Assembly: GCA_958296015.1 (NCBI GenBank)
Contig: CATQIH010000031.1
Coordinates: 1 to 50,362 of the forward strand
Reading direction: 5' to 3'
Origin: Cyclobacteriaceae bacterium
Lineage (GTDB): Bacteria > Bacteroidota > Bacteroidia > Cytophagales > Cyclobacteriaceae
DNA: 50,362 nucleotides
Shown here: piece after piece, positions 41,913 through 50,362 of the stretch
Position numbering within the stretch: the stretch's first letter is position 1
Layout of the letters: each line of letters begins with the position of its first letter
Notes under the pieces: model-generated
Database searches by the model: none
What the model saw: only the letters and a program-made list of their open reading frames with translations
Told to the model about the DNA's origin: nothing
Position numbers and translations under genes: made by a program

Positions 41913-43199
41913 ATGAGCGTTGATGTATTACTAGGTCTTCAATGGGGCGACGAAGGCAAAGGGAAAATTGTGGATTACCTTGCGCCTAAATATCAGATGG
42001 TCGCCAGGTTTCAGGGTGGCCCAAACGCCGGGCATACCCTGGAATTTGATCAGATCAAGCATGTATTGCATCAGATTCCTTCCGGTATTTTTCGGGCAGA
42101 TATCCTCAACCTGATCGGCAACGGGGTCGTGCTTGATCCGGTTATCTTCAGAAAAGAGATTGATAACCTGGAACGGTTCAACCTCAATATCAGAGAAAAT
42201 CTTTTTGTTGCTAAAAAAGCCCAGCTTATTCTGCCTACCCACCGGTTGCTGGACGCTGCTTACGAGCAGGCAAAAGGAGAAGCTAAGATCGGGTCAACGC
42301 TCAAAGGAATCGGACCGGCCTACCAGGATAAAATCGGCAGGCATGGGCTGAGAGTAGGCGATATTGTGCAGGACAACTTTATGGAGAAATACCGTGACCT
42401 GGTAGAAGAACACAAAGAAAAATTAGCTTATCTCAACTATTCTTACCAACTGGAAGAAGTAGAAAAGACCTTTTTTGAAGCAGTCAATTTTCTGAAAGGA
42501 TTCCAACTCGTAGAAAGTGAGCATTTTATCAACCAGAAAATAAAAGAAAAGCTATCCATTCTGGCAGAAGGGGCGCAGGGTTCGTTGCTTGATGTTGACT
42601 TTGGTAGCTATCCTTTTGTTACCAGTTCCACCACCATTGCCTCTGGTGCCTGCACTGGCCTGGGCGTGGCACCCAACAAAATAGGTGAGGTGTTTGGTAT
42701 CTTCAAGGCGTATTGTACCCGGGTAGGTTCAGGCCCTTTTCCTACCGAACTGCACGACGAGGCCGGGGAATACCTGCGCAAACAAGGTCATGAGTTTGGT
42801 GCTACCACTGGGCGTCCTCGCCGTTGCGGATGGCTGGATCTGCCTGCTCTCAAATATGCCGTGATGATCAACGGGGCCACCCAACTGTTTATGATGAAAG
42901 CCGATGTACTGAATGATTTTGAATCAATCAACATCTGTACCCACTATCAACTGCCCGATGGCTCCAAGATTGATTATATGCCTTATGATATCTGCGACAT
43001 AGATATCACACCGGTGTATGAGACCCTACAGGGATGGAACCAGCCGCTGGATGATATTCATAATTTTGACGCGCTTCCGGAAGCTCTGGTCAGCTATATC
43101 AAATACATCGAAGATTTTATCCGGGTGCCCATTAACCTGGTGTCGGTAGGTCCGGACCGCAAGCAGACGATCATCAAAGATATGGCCGTGGTGGCCTGA
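41913..43199 (+). CDS. purA: Adenylosuccinate synthetase
   Basis: PurA joins IMP and aspartate with GTP to give adenylosuccinate, the first committed step to AMP. The 428-aa product has the phosphate loop GDEGKGK at residues 12-18, the PNAGHTL motif with the catalytic histidine, GSTLKGIGPAYQDKIGRHGL, EGAQGSLLDVDFGSYPFVTS, and the C-terminal GTTGRPRRCGWLDL-like segment (here GATTGRPRRCGWLDLPAL). Length and motifs are complete. It follows fur after a terminator and converges with the PorP/SprF gene with a 10-base gap. Confidence 0.97.
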   Translation: MSVDVLLGLQWGDEGKGKIVDYLAPKYQMVARFQGGPNAGHTLEFDQIKHVLHQIPSGIFRADILNLIGNGVVLDPVIFRKEIDNLERFNLNIRENLFVAKKAQLILPTHRLLDAAYEQAKGEAKIGSTLKGIGPAYQDKIGRHGLRVGDIVQDNFMEKYRDLVEEHKEKLAYLNYSYQLEEVEKTFFEAVNFLKGFQLVESEHFINQKIKEKLSILAEGAQGSLLDVDFGSYPFVTSSTTIASGACTGLGVAPNKIGEVFGIFKAYCTRVGSGPFPTELHDEAGEYLRKQGHEFGATTGRPRRCGWLDLPALKYAVMINGATQLFMMKADVLNDFESINICTHYQLPDGSKIDYMPYDICDIDITPVYETLQGWNQPLDDIHNFDALPEALVSYIKYIEDFIRVPINLVSVGPDRKQTIIKDMAVVA

Positions 43200-43209
43200 G
43201 TGTGTGCGA

Positions 43210-44121
43210 TTAAAAATACGCATGGCAAGGACCTTTGCCCAGACTACGGCGGTAGGTCAGCATCAACTCATGCGTACCATCTGTGTAGTTGACGATTTTG
43301 GATAGCGTACGGTCATAGGCATACCCGAAGGTGATATTTTGGTTGAGTATGATCTCAAACAGCATGATCACCGCATCATTACTTCGGTAAGAGACACCTA
43401 CATTCACCACATCCTGCAAAAACACATTGGCGTTCAGATCATACCCAACAGGAGCACCTTCGTTGAAACGCAGCAGGGTAGAGGGTTTGATTTTGATGCC
43501 TTGTTTCAGGGTAAATACATGGCCACCTGTGACAAAATAGTACCTTTTTCTCCTTGCTTCTTCAATAAGGCTTTCACCACCCTTGAGCTTATTATTGATA
43601 ATATAAGGAATAGAAATACCTGCATAAGATTTTTCAGTACTATAAAAAGCACCTGTCCCAAAGTTAGGGCTGAAGTTTGTAAGCCTGTACCCAAAGTTAG
43701 GATCATCCTGGTCTACTATATTGGGTTTGGTAAAATCAGAGATGGTATAGTTAAAACCAGCCTGAAGCCCCATAGCCAGCGTGCCTACGCGCAATTTGAG
43801 TTTATAAGCATAGCTGCTGTAAATACTATAATCATCGTGTACGCCAATCTGGTCCCGAGAAAGCAAGAAGCCTGTGCCAATGGGCAGGTCTTTGAAAGCC
43901 GTATGGGCGATCAGTGTAGCCGTGCGTGGTGCCCCGGCTACGTTGATCCACTGGTTTCTATAGAGCAGACTTACGCTTGTTTGCGGCTGATTGCCTGCAT
44001 AGGCAGGGTTGAGTACTAGTCCGTTAAACATATACTGAGAAAAGACCGGTCGCTGCTGCGCCATACTGGTGAGCGAAGCTGCCAGTAAACAAAAGAGCAA
44101 AAATACAGGTTTGAGTTTCAT
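43210..44121 (-). CDS. PorP/SprF-family type IX secretion membrane protein
   Basis: From ATG 44121 the protein has the signal MKLKPVFLLFCLLAASLTSM (cleavage after MAQ), then the PorP/SprF pattern: RPVFSQYMFNGLVLNPAYAG near the mature N terminus, L-L-Y-R-N-Q-W, and a series of barrel-like strands ending in the basic tail RRSLGKGPCHAYF. SprF-type proteins sit in the outer membrane and help a partner adhesin leave through, or attach after, the T9SS. The partner here is the giant repeat protein just upstream. A TTG at 44136 would add five residues; I prefer the ATG. Confidence 0.93.
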   Translation of the reverse strand: MKLKPVFLLFCLLAASLTSMAQQRPVFSQYMFNGLVLNPAYAGNQPQTSVSLLYRNQWINVAGAPRTATLIAHTAFKDLPIGTGFLLSRDQIGVHDDYSIYSSYAYKLKLRVGTLAMGLQAGFNYTISDFTKPNIVDQDDPNFGYRLTNFSPNFGTGAFYSTEKSYAGISIPYIINNKLKGGESLIEEARRKRYYFVTGGHVFTLKQGIKIKPSTLLRFNEGAPVGYDLNANVFLQDVVNVGVSYRSNDAVIMLFEIILNQNITFGYAYDRTLSKIVNYTDGTHELMLTYRRSLGKGPCHAYF

Positions 44122-44159
44122 ATGTTGTTTTTTCAAGCCTTTTTACCAATTAGTTGAAA

Positions 44160-44184
44160 GCAGCGTACAGTGATTGTACGCTGC
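44160..44184 (-). terminator. Hairpin between the giant adhesin and porP/sprF
   Basis: GCAGCGTACA (44160-44169) and TGTACGCTGC (44175-44184) form a perfect 10-bp stem with a 5-base loop, 8 bases past the adhesin stop and 39 bases before the porP/sprF start. On the minus strand TTTCAACTAATT follows, so the T tail is poor. It may terminate partly, protect the mRNA end or set the ratio of the two products. Confidence 0.6.
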
Positions 44185-44191
44185 CATGTAA

Positions 44192-47100
44192 TTACCGCGT
44201 CAGTTCCAGATAACCTGATACTGGCTTTTCACCGTTTTTAATGTCTATGATATAGAAATAGGTACCGCTGGGTAGTTTATCACCACCGATGTACAATCCA
44301 CGGTTGCCATGTCCATCAAAATAGTCGGCATCATTGTCATATTTCAGGTTCTCATACACCAAAGCACCTGCTCTGTTGTAAATGCGCACCCATTGAGTCT
44401 CGTAGCTTTCAATACAGCCGATGAGGAATTTATCATTCTTGCCATCACCATTGGGTGAAACACCGTTGTAGGTGAAAAGCGTAGCTTTGATGGTTGCAGA
44501 CCTGGTAGTCTTACAACCGTTGCCATCGGTGATGGTGACATGATATTCACCTGGTGGCTGGCTGTTCAAACTAAAGCCCGAAGCATAGCCTACCGGCGTT
44601 TCCCATAGAATATCTACAATATCAATGGCTTCAGTGAATTGCAGGAAGATAGTGCCGGTAGCCTGCATACACACAGATGGCGATGTTACGATCTCAAAAT
44701 CAGGATTATATAGCTTTTCTTTGATCGTCACCTCGCTGGTGCCCACCAGACAGCCAGACTGCACATTGTAGACCGTCACCTGATAGTCTCCGGCAGCCAG
44801 GTTAGTCACAATACCGGTTCTGGTACTGCGGTACACTTCCCTATTATTTTTGTCTGTCCAGATATATTCGTAGTCAGATAAAGGATCAACCAGGGCACTG
44901 TCCAGTACGGCCTGCGCTATGCCATTAGGCTTCGCACAGTGGGTAACATGCGACAGAACATTCACCGTAACGGGTGGCATCTTCGTCGTGTCTGCCACTT
45001 GTTCCACTTTTGTGAAGAACTCATCGCTCAAACAGCCTGTTATTTTATCTCTTGCAACCACGGTATACGTGTCGGGCGCAAGGTTGCTGGCTACCGGTCC
45101 TTGTGCGATTGGCTTTTTGGTAATGTCCCGGCCCTTGTACCAGAAGAAATTATATCTGGAACGCTCGCCATTCACGCTGGCACTCAGTTGTCCGTTGGGA
45201 TTGGTCACGTCGCAGTTGGTGACAGGGAAGTCATGCATAATATCAACGATCACGTCTTTACCACGTCCGTCTTCTACAATTACTTCAGTGCCCAGTTTAT
45301 CACAGCCATCTTCATCCAGGTTGTTTACTACCACTGTGTATTTTCCGCTGGTCAGATTTTCTACCGTAGAACTCACTTTACTCTGTTCTGTGATAAAAGG
45401 AGGTACGGTGGTATCAGTGCCTTTGTACCAGTCAAACTGATAGGTACCGGAAGCACCGCTTACTTTGGCAAACACTTTACCGTCGGGCGATATACAGCTG
45501 GTATACCTGGATGCTTCCGTAGTCAGGAGCGTTTCCAACGTGGTACTGATGATCTGCTGCGTGAGCTGAGAAGTACAACCCGTCGTGATGTCTGTCACTA
45601 CCGTGGTATAATACCCTGGTACCAGATTTTCCAGCGTCACATCCGAACCTAAGGGGTTATTTGGATCTGCTACTTTGCCTTCGTACCAGGCAATTGTATA
45701 GTTGCCATTGATCAGGTTTAATACCTGTCCTGTATTGTTCAGCGCGCTGATTTCCAGTTTACCTACTGCCTTACCCGCAGGATCGCAACCGGTAATATTC
45801 ACTACATCGCCCACCGGTAACACATAGAACGGAACGGTATTATCTGCAATGGTCACAGTGAAGTAGCCGGTCTGGCACGAGTTATCATTTGTATCAGTTG
45901 CTCTGATCAGGTATTTACCTGGTATCAAAGCATTGGCAGAAAGCCCGTCAGTTGCCAGCCCATAGTCACCTACCGCTAACGGATTGCCGGTAGTTTCATA
46001 GAACCACTCAAAAGTAAAATCACTAAGCGGTCTGTTGGTCTGGTCAAACAATACATAATCAATCTGAGCTGCACCATTGGCAGGCGCACAGTTGGTAACA
46101 TCCTGCGTTTTGGAGGCATACAGTTGAAGCGGGATCATCTTTTTGGTAACAGTGAAGGTATCTATTGATATACACTTACTATCGTTGTTGGTCACTTCTA
46201 CAATATACTGTCCATCTGTCAGATTACTGATCACGCTTTCACTGGCACTTGGGCTGCTGATATTGCTGGTAATCGCAATATGATTGATGTCAGACCACTG
46301 GAAGGTATAGTTACTGTTTGGTATAGATGCATTGTCTTCATCTACTTTGATCGCTATTTCACCTTCCGTATTGCTGGTACACTCAATAAACGGACTGGTC
46401 ATACCACCGGAAACGAACGGGCTTTTGGGAGCTTTACTGATCTCAAATGCCTGGTTGGTGGCTGATGTACAACCATTGACATGCGTGGCCTGCACAAAAT
46501 AGTCACCATCCGGCAAGTTGTTGAGTTCATGTCTGTTAGCACTTAATGTGATAACAGGGGTTGAAGTGGCTACCAGATTGGTAAACGCCGTTTCACCGGC
46601 TGTATCATCCGTTCCGTACCGCCAGGTGAAGGTGACATCAGCAAATTGAGCATCACCTGCGTTATAAGTGGTACCATCAAATTTGATCTGATTGATGACG
46701 ATATGGCCATCGGTGATACAGAAATCACTAACATCGGATGTGCCACCGTTGAAAACAAATTCCGGACGGATAGGTGTGTCCAAAATTTCCCAGGTACCAG
46801 TCACCGCAGTACATAGCGTGGTAAGGTTGGCTACCGTCACGGTATAGGTACCTGCATTGAGGTTGCTGATCGTACTGGTTGCCGGATATGCACTCTGATT
46901 ATCTGTAGCGGATATACCAGTGATAGGGTTACCATTCACGTCTATGCCAGTCCAGGTAATGGTATACCCGGCAGCAGGCAGGCTACCATTATCTTCGCTG
47001 ATATTGATAGACAGTTCCCCGTTGCCATTCACAGGATCACAGATGGTATTATCGTTTTGAGTAACCAGCACAATGTCTGATGGCGTACGTTTGTCTTTGA

Positions 47101-50100
47101 TCTCAATGTCTTGTATCAAAGAAGTACACCCGGTAATTTTACTAACCGCTACCACCCAGTAAATGCCTGCGTCCTGGTTGGTCAGTGGATTACCAGTAAA
47201 TATGGCATTGGTAGCCGGAGTGCCTAACTCATAATCAGCCTCCTGGGCATACCAGTAGAAATCATGGTCTGCCAATGGGAAACTATTGTTAAGCTGCGTG
47301 ATTTCAATGCTTCCTTTATTGGCATTACAATCTAGCTGATCAACAACATCCCAGTCATCAATAACAGGAGCGATGGCTCTGTCTTCGACCTTAAATGTCA
47401 TGGTCGTATCGCAACCGGTGGTATTGTCTACAATGCGTACTGAATAATTGCCATCGGCTAAACCGTTGTAAGTTGCCATGTAAGGTGCTGAAGTGATAGA
47501 TTCTTTTTTGGCTTCATCACCATTACCAACACCAGGCACATCACTGTTAAACCAGTTAAAAGTAAATCCGGTATTTGCCTGCGTATCACCCGTACGTTTT
47601 TTAGTAGTTACCGTAATACTACCATTTGGGGAAGAGCAGAAAGTGTTATCCGTTACAGTGAAACTGTCTACATCCGGTTTTCTGGCAGCTTCATCAACAA
47701 TGATCGTATCTAGTACAGAGGCACATCCATAGCTTGGTGCCAGGAATCTGTCAACAACCATCAATATATAGGTACCTGCTTCAAGGCCGCTGATAGTTGC
47801 ACGATTATCAGCATTGCTTGGTACAAACAGCGGTTCTAGGTTATCCGGATGGTTAATATCACCTACATTTGCTAATGAAGATTTATATTTAACCTCATTC
47901 TTAAACCAATAGAACCAGAAGTGTTTGGCTAAATAACCAGGATCTTCATTAGCCTGATATGTTGCTAACGTAGTAGGATCAACTTCCATAACTATACTTC
48001 CGTTGGGTGTGCTACAGGAAATAGCAGAATCAACATCTACAAGATTAGCTACTGGTCTGAGACTTAGATTAGCTCCCAGTTCCCAGGTTTTAATGGTAGT
48101 ACAGCCAGTAGCATTGCTGGTAACAGCTACTGTATAATGAGAAGCTCTTAATCCTATGATCTTATAGTTGGTTTTACCAGCCATAATTACATCCGTATTT
48201 TTCCCTATATACCATTGATAGGTGTAATCACTTGCGTTAGCAGATGGATCAACAAATAGTACTTCAAGCTCACCATTAGGAGGAAAGCACGAATCCTGAG
48301 GTCTTGGAGTAAATCCAAAATCAATGTCTAATATAGGATTTCTGCCTACCGTGACGGGCCAGAATACGGATTCGCAACTGGTGGTGTCATTGATTGCTTT
48401 TACAGAATAGTTGCCTTGGTCTAGTCCGGTAATTGTAGGGCCGGTAGCAAATCCTACCTGTACAGAGTCTTTACCGGGTTTAGTAATCATATACCAATCG
48501 TACTTATAAGCTCCGGGGTCACCGGTAGGCATGCCTTTTACTTCCACATCGCTGACGGTGATAGAGCCATCGTTAGGGTCGCAGGCCGTCACAGGACTTG
48601 GTGTCAGAATCAGCTTCACATCACTTCCTTCTGCAATATTTGAGGTGATGATTAGCATAGTATCTTTGGCACAACCTGTCTTCTCATTGACGATTTCCAG
48701 GAAGTACTGACCTACCGTCAACCCGGATGCAATGGGATTATCAAGTAAGAAAGCTATTTTTACGCCATTGTTATTGGTATACCAGTTGAATTTAAAGCCT
48801 GTCGTTGTATCGCCCACATTGGCTTCCAGTCTTCCATTGTGCTTATTTTCGTCGTCGCTACAAGAGGACTGAGCTATATTTTTGATTTTTACATCCAGCT
48901 TAGGGAAATAGCGTAAGTCTTGTACGGTGACTACTGCGGTGTCCAAAGCATCACAGTAAACAGTGCCAATGCGTTCAGCCCAGACAGCATAGGTTCCACC
49001 ATCCAGATTACTGAGGATAGCACTTTGTTCAGGTAGTATTGCCGCACTATTGTTTTTCACCTGACTTTTGGTGCCTTTGTACCAATGGAAAATATAGTTG
49101 CTTACATCTGTTGGCTGCCCTGCTTTGCTAGTCAGAACGGCTTCTACCACGCCATTAGGTCCGGGGGTACAGAAATTATATTCCTGGTTTACTTTGGCTG
49201 AAATGCTATCGCGGTAGTTATCCGCAGCGTCTTCCAAAAAGAAAGACGCTACAGAATCACAACCTGTGGTGGTATTTTTGATCTTTACCGTATAATCTCC
49301 GGAAGGAATGTTTTCCAGTTTGTATGGGGTTGCAGGCTGGGGTGAAATAGCTGTGGTGGTATCAATACCTTTGAACCATGCAAAAGTGTAACCTGTAGTG
49401 CTGCCATTCACATTCACTTCCAGGGCGCCATCCGCATTTGGAGAGGTGGCTGCACAGTTTTTCTGCTTGGTTTGTACAAAGTTAACCGTACCGAATGGGA
49501 CCAGATTCTCTTTGATATTAAAGACGGCTGAAGTGACACTACAGCGGGTGGCACCACTCTTTGCACGTATTGTGTAAGGACCTTGTGCAAGATTTGCGAA
49601 GGTGCCCGTGGTATTGCTTTCTAAGATGGTATTACCTTTCAGCAGTACATAGGTATGAGTGCCGGCAGGCAAAGCAATAGCTGTTGCAGTACCATTAGGT
49701 GTACAATATGTCTGGTTTGTGGTGGTAACGGTGACTGTAGGATTACTCAAAGCCTCTGTAAGCGTTACGCTAACCAATGTATCACACAGAGTACTTTTGC
49801 TTTGTATGGTCACAAAATACTGCCTGCGGCTGAGTGTGTCAGGTGTGCTGGCAGAGGTGCCTACCGTTACCTGGTTTCCGCTCGCATCCAGTTTATACCA
49901 GTGGTAGTTATAATCAGCCGGGTTGGCTATATTCACCGTGAGCTGGCCGTTGTATGGAGCTTCGCAGGCTGTCTGGTTTTTTGCAACGCTGCCCGAAGCC
50001 CTGAATACAGGCTTTTCAGTGAGTAGCGTGACGGGCAGGCTGTTGGAGAATTTTCCGCAGTCATTGGCAGGATTATACATATAAGCACTGTATACCCCTG

Positions 50101-50362
50101 ATGCCAGGTTACTAAATACGCCGTTGACATTGGTTTCTATTTTATCCCCTGTAGCAGTCACCAGAAAGTAACCGTAATCAGACGCATCGCCCTGCTCCGG
50201 AGCAAGCTGGATCATGCCGTTCGGGTTCACACAATTATTCGGATTACCTTTTGCTATGACACTGAACTTAGGTCTTTTCAAAGTCATGTCTATGATGCCT
50301 GTTTCCGCACATCCACTGAGTTTGTTCACAATCCTGACATAATGCACATAAGCTTCCAATGC
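44192..50362 (-). CDS. Giant SprB-like repeat protein with gliding-motility/T9SS type B C-terminal domain (5' end outside window)
   Basis: The last 2,056 or so codons of a surface protein are visible; the start lies beyond the right edge. The visible part holds about 20 related repeats of 80-110 residues. Each opens with a cysteine before P/N-x-N-G (for example YCTPNGTATA, FCSSPNGSITV), has a central aromatic strand such as YHWYKLD or YNFFWYKG, then a G-x-Y strand and a second Cys (T-G-C-x-S). This is the SprB/Ig-like repeat style. The last about 90 residues (TYNGVSPNGDGKNDKFLIGC, VRIYNRAGALVYENLKYDND, SGTYFYIIDIKNGEKPVSGY) form the gliding-motility-associated C-terminal domain, the T9SS type B sorting signal. 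With the PorP/SprF gene 70 bases downstream this mirrors sprB-sprF pairs used in gliding adhesion. Ligand unknown. Confidence 0.92.
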   Translation of the reverse strand, partial: ALEAYVHYVRIVNKLSGCAETGIIDMTLKRPKFSVIAKGNPNNCVNPNGMIQLAPEQGDASDYGYFLVTATGDKIETNVNGVFSNLASGVYSAYMYNPANDCGKFSNSLPVTLLTEKPVFRASGSVAKNQTACEAPYNGQLTVNIANPADYNYHWYKLDASGNQVTVGTSASTPDTLSRRQYFVTIQSKSTLCDTLVSVTLTEALSNPTVTVTTTNQTYCTPNGTATAIALPAGTHTYVLLKGNTILESNTTGTFANLAQGPYTIRAKSGATRCSVTSAVFNIKENLVPFGTVNFVQTKQKNCAATSPNADGALEVNVNGSTTGYTFAWFKGIDTTTAISPQPATPYKLENIPSGDYTVKIKNTTTGCDSVASFFLEDAADNYRDSISAKVNQEYNFCTPGPNGVVEAVLTSKAGQPTDVSNYIFHWYKGTKSQVKNNSAAILPEQSAILSNLDGGTYAVWAERIGTVYCDALDTAVVTVQDLRYFPKLDVKIKNIAQSSCSDDENKHNGRLEANVGDTTTGFKFNWYTNNNGVKIAFLLDNPIASGLTVGQYFLEIVNEKTGCAKDTMLIITSNIAEGSDVKLILTPSPVTACDPNDGSITVSDVEVKGMPTGDPGAYKYDWYMITKPGKDSVQVGFATGPTITGLDQGNYSVKAINDTTSCESVFWPVTVGRNPILDIDFGFTPRPQDSCFPPNGELEVLFVDPSANASDYTYQWYIGKNTDVIMAGKTNYKIIGLRASHYTVAVTSNATGCTTIKTWELGANLSLRPVANLVDVDSAISCSTPNGSIVMEVDPTTLATYQANEDPGYLAKHFWFYWFKNEVKYKSSLANVGDINHPDNLEPLFVPSNADNRATISGLEAGTYILMVVDRFLAPSYGCASVLDTIIVDEAARKPDVDSFTVTDNTFCSSPNGSITVTTKKRTGDTQANTGFTFNWFNSDVPGVGNGDEAKKESITSAPYMATYNGLADGNYSVRIVDNTTGCDTTMTFKVEDRAIAPVIDDWDVVDQLDCNANKGSIEITQLNNSFPLADHDFYWYAQEADYELGTPATNAIFTGNPLTNQDAGIYWVVAVSKITGCTSLIQDIEIKDKRTPSDIVLVTQNDNTICDPVNGNGELSINISEDNGSLPAAGYTITWTGIDVNGNPITGISATDNQSAYPATSTISNLNAGTYTVTVANLTTLCTAVTGTWEILDTPIRPEFVFNGGTSDVSDFCITDGHIVINQIKFDGTTYNAGDAQFADVTFTWRYGTDDTAGETAFTNLVATSTPVITLSANRHELNNLPDGDYFVQATHVNGCTSATNQAFEISKAPKSPFVSGGMTSPFIECTSNTEGEIAIKVDEDNASIPNSNYTFQWSDINHIAITSNISSPSASESVISNLTDGQYIVEVTNNDSKCISIDTFTVTKKMIPLQLYASKTQDVTNCAPANGAAQIDYVLFDQTNRPLSDFTFEWFYETTGNPLAVGDYGLATDGLSANALIPGKYLIRATDTNDNSCQTGYFTVTIADNTVPFYVLPVGDVVNITGCDPAGKAVGKLEISALNNTGQVLNLINGNYTIAWYEGKVADPNNPLGSDVTLENLVPGYYTTVVTDITTGCTSQLTQQIISTTLETLLTTEASRYTSCISPDGKVFAKVSGASGTYQFDWYKGTDTTVPPFITEQSKVSSTVENLTSGKYTVVVNNLDEDGCDKLGTEVIVEDGRGKDVIVDIMHDFPVTNCDVTNPNGQLSASVNGERSRYNFFWYKGRDITKKPIAQGPVASNLAPDTYTVVARDKITGCLSDEFFTKVEQVADTTKMPPVTVNVLSHVTHCAKPNGIAQAVLDSALVDPLSDYEYIWTDKNNREVYRSTRTGIVTNLAAGDYQVTVYNVQSGCLVGTSEVTIKEKLYNPDFEIVTSPSVCMQATGTIFLQFTEAIDIVDILWETPVGYASGFSLNSQPPGEYHVTITDGNGCKTTRSATIKATLFTYNGVSPNGDGKNDKFLIGCIESYETQWVRIYNRAGALVYENLKYDNDADYFDGHGNRGLYIGGDKLPSGTYFYIIDIKNGEKPVSGYLELTR

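Noticed and set aside
43339-44019. 226-codon plus-strand frame across porP/sprF
   Set aside because: PorP/SprF homology, signal peptide and gene order support the minus strand only.
1-50362. Insertion sequences, integrases, CRISPR arrays, toxin-antitoxin or restriction genes
   Set aside because: No transposase or recombinase motif, no regularly spaced identical repeats and no typical defence domains were found in either strand. The repeats seen are coding (PGTEV, kelch, TPR, SprB-like).

Overview
The window looks like chromosomal core DNA of a gliding, T9SS-bearing member of the Bacteroidota, most likely Cytophagales. The evidence is a PorP/SprF protein next to a giant SprB-like protein ending in a gliding-motility C-terminal domain, a type A T9SS sorting domain on a DUF1501 protein, a DUF5686 outer-membrane protein, tig-clpP-clpX in that order, and several promoters of the Bacteroidota form TTG-N18-20-TAnnTTTG. 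I see no plasmid, phage, insertion sequence, integron or CRISPR array. Genes are dense and no gene-free stretch exceeds about 270 bases.

Layout. 1-6.2 kb (minus): a YfhO-type membrane protein broken by one frameshift; a deoxynucleoside kinase with a small unknown gene; an M23 peptidase with a membrane J-domain protein; a YheT-type hydrolase. 6.2-7.35 kb (plus): GNAT acetyltransferase, a tiny membrane protein with an exact three-copy repeat, and a DUF2452 protein. 7.36-9.24 kb (minus): a DprE1-like FAD oxidoreductase and a DUF2062 membrane protein; the latter is divergent from rarA across a perfect palindrome. 10.6-12.4 kb (minus): a serine hydrolase translationally coupled to a retropepsin-like RimK/LysX-family protein. 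12.6-16 kb (plus): DUF1800 plus DUF1501, the latter with a Tat-like N terminus and a T9SS C terminus. 16.1-17.8 kb: a GT-C family membrane glycosyltransferase. 17.8-21 kb (minus): a three-gene envelope operon (TPR lipoprotein, outer-membrane barrel, lipoprotein). 21.1-26.5 kb (plus): a GH63-like glucosidase and a DUF5686 protein. 26.5-28.8 kb (minus): tex. 28.9-34.4 kb (plus): a VKOR-like protein, then glgX-cutC-EEP-kelch. 34.4-38.7 kb (minus): a CBM9-like protein, clpX, clpP, tig and tRNA-Leu(UAG). 39-43.2 kb (plus): a RelA/SpoT gene with two compensating frameshifts, fur and purA. 43.2-50.4 kb (minus): porP/sprF and the adhesin, which runs off the right edge.

How the parts work together. 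Proteostasis (tig, clpP, clpX), stringent response (rel), nucleotide metabolism (dNK, purA) and nucleic-acid maintenance (rarA, tex) form the housekeeping core. Around it sit envelope and secretion functions (T9SS adhesin with its PorP/SprF partner, DUF1800/DUF1501, outer-membrane and lipoprotein genes) and carbohydrate handling (GH63, GlgX, CBM9, kelch).

I did not find a clear-cut new defence or biosynthetic system. The best leads are the DUF1800/DUF1501 pair as a possible Tat-then-T9SS export unit, the DprE1-like enzyme with alanine at the drug-target cysteine position, the palindrome between DUF2062 and rarA, the cysteine-paired repeats of the giant adhesin, and the cluster of frameshifts in genes expected to be intact.
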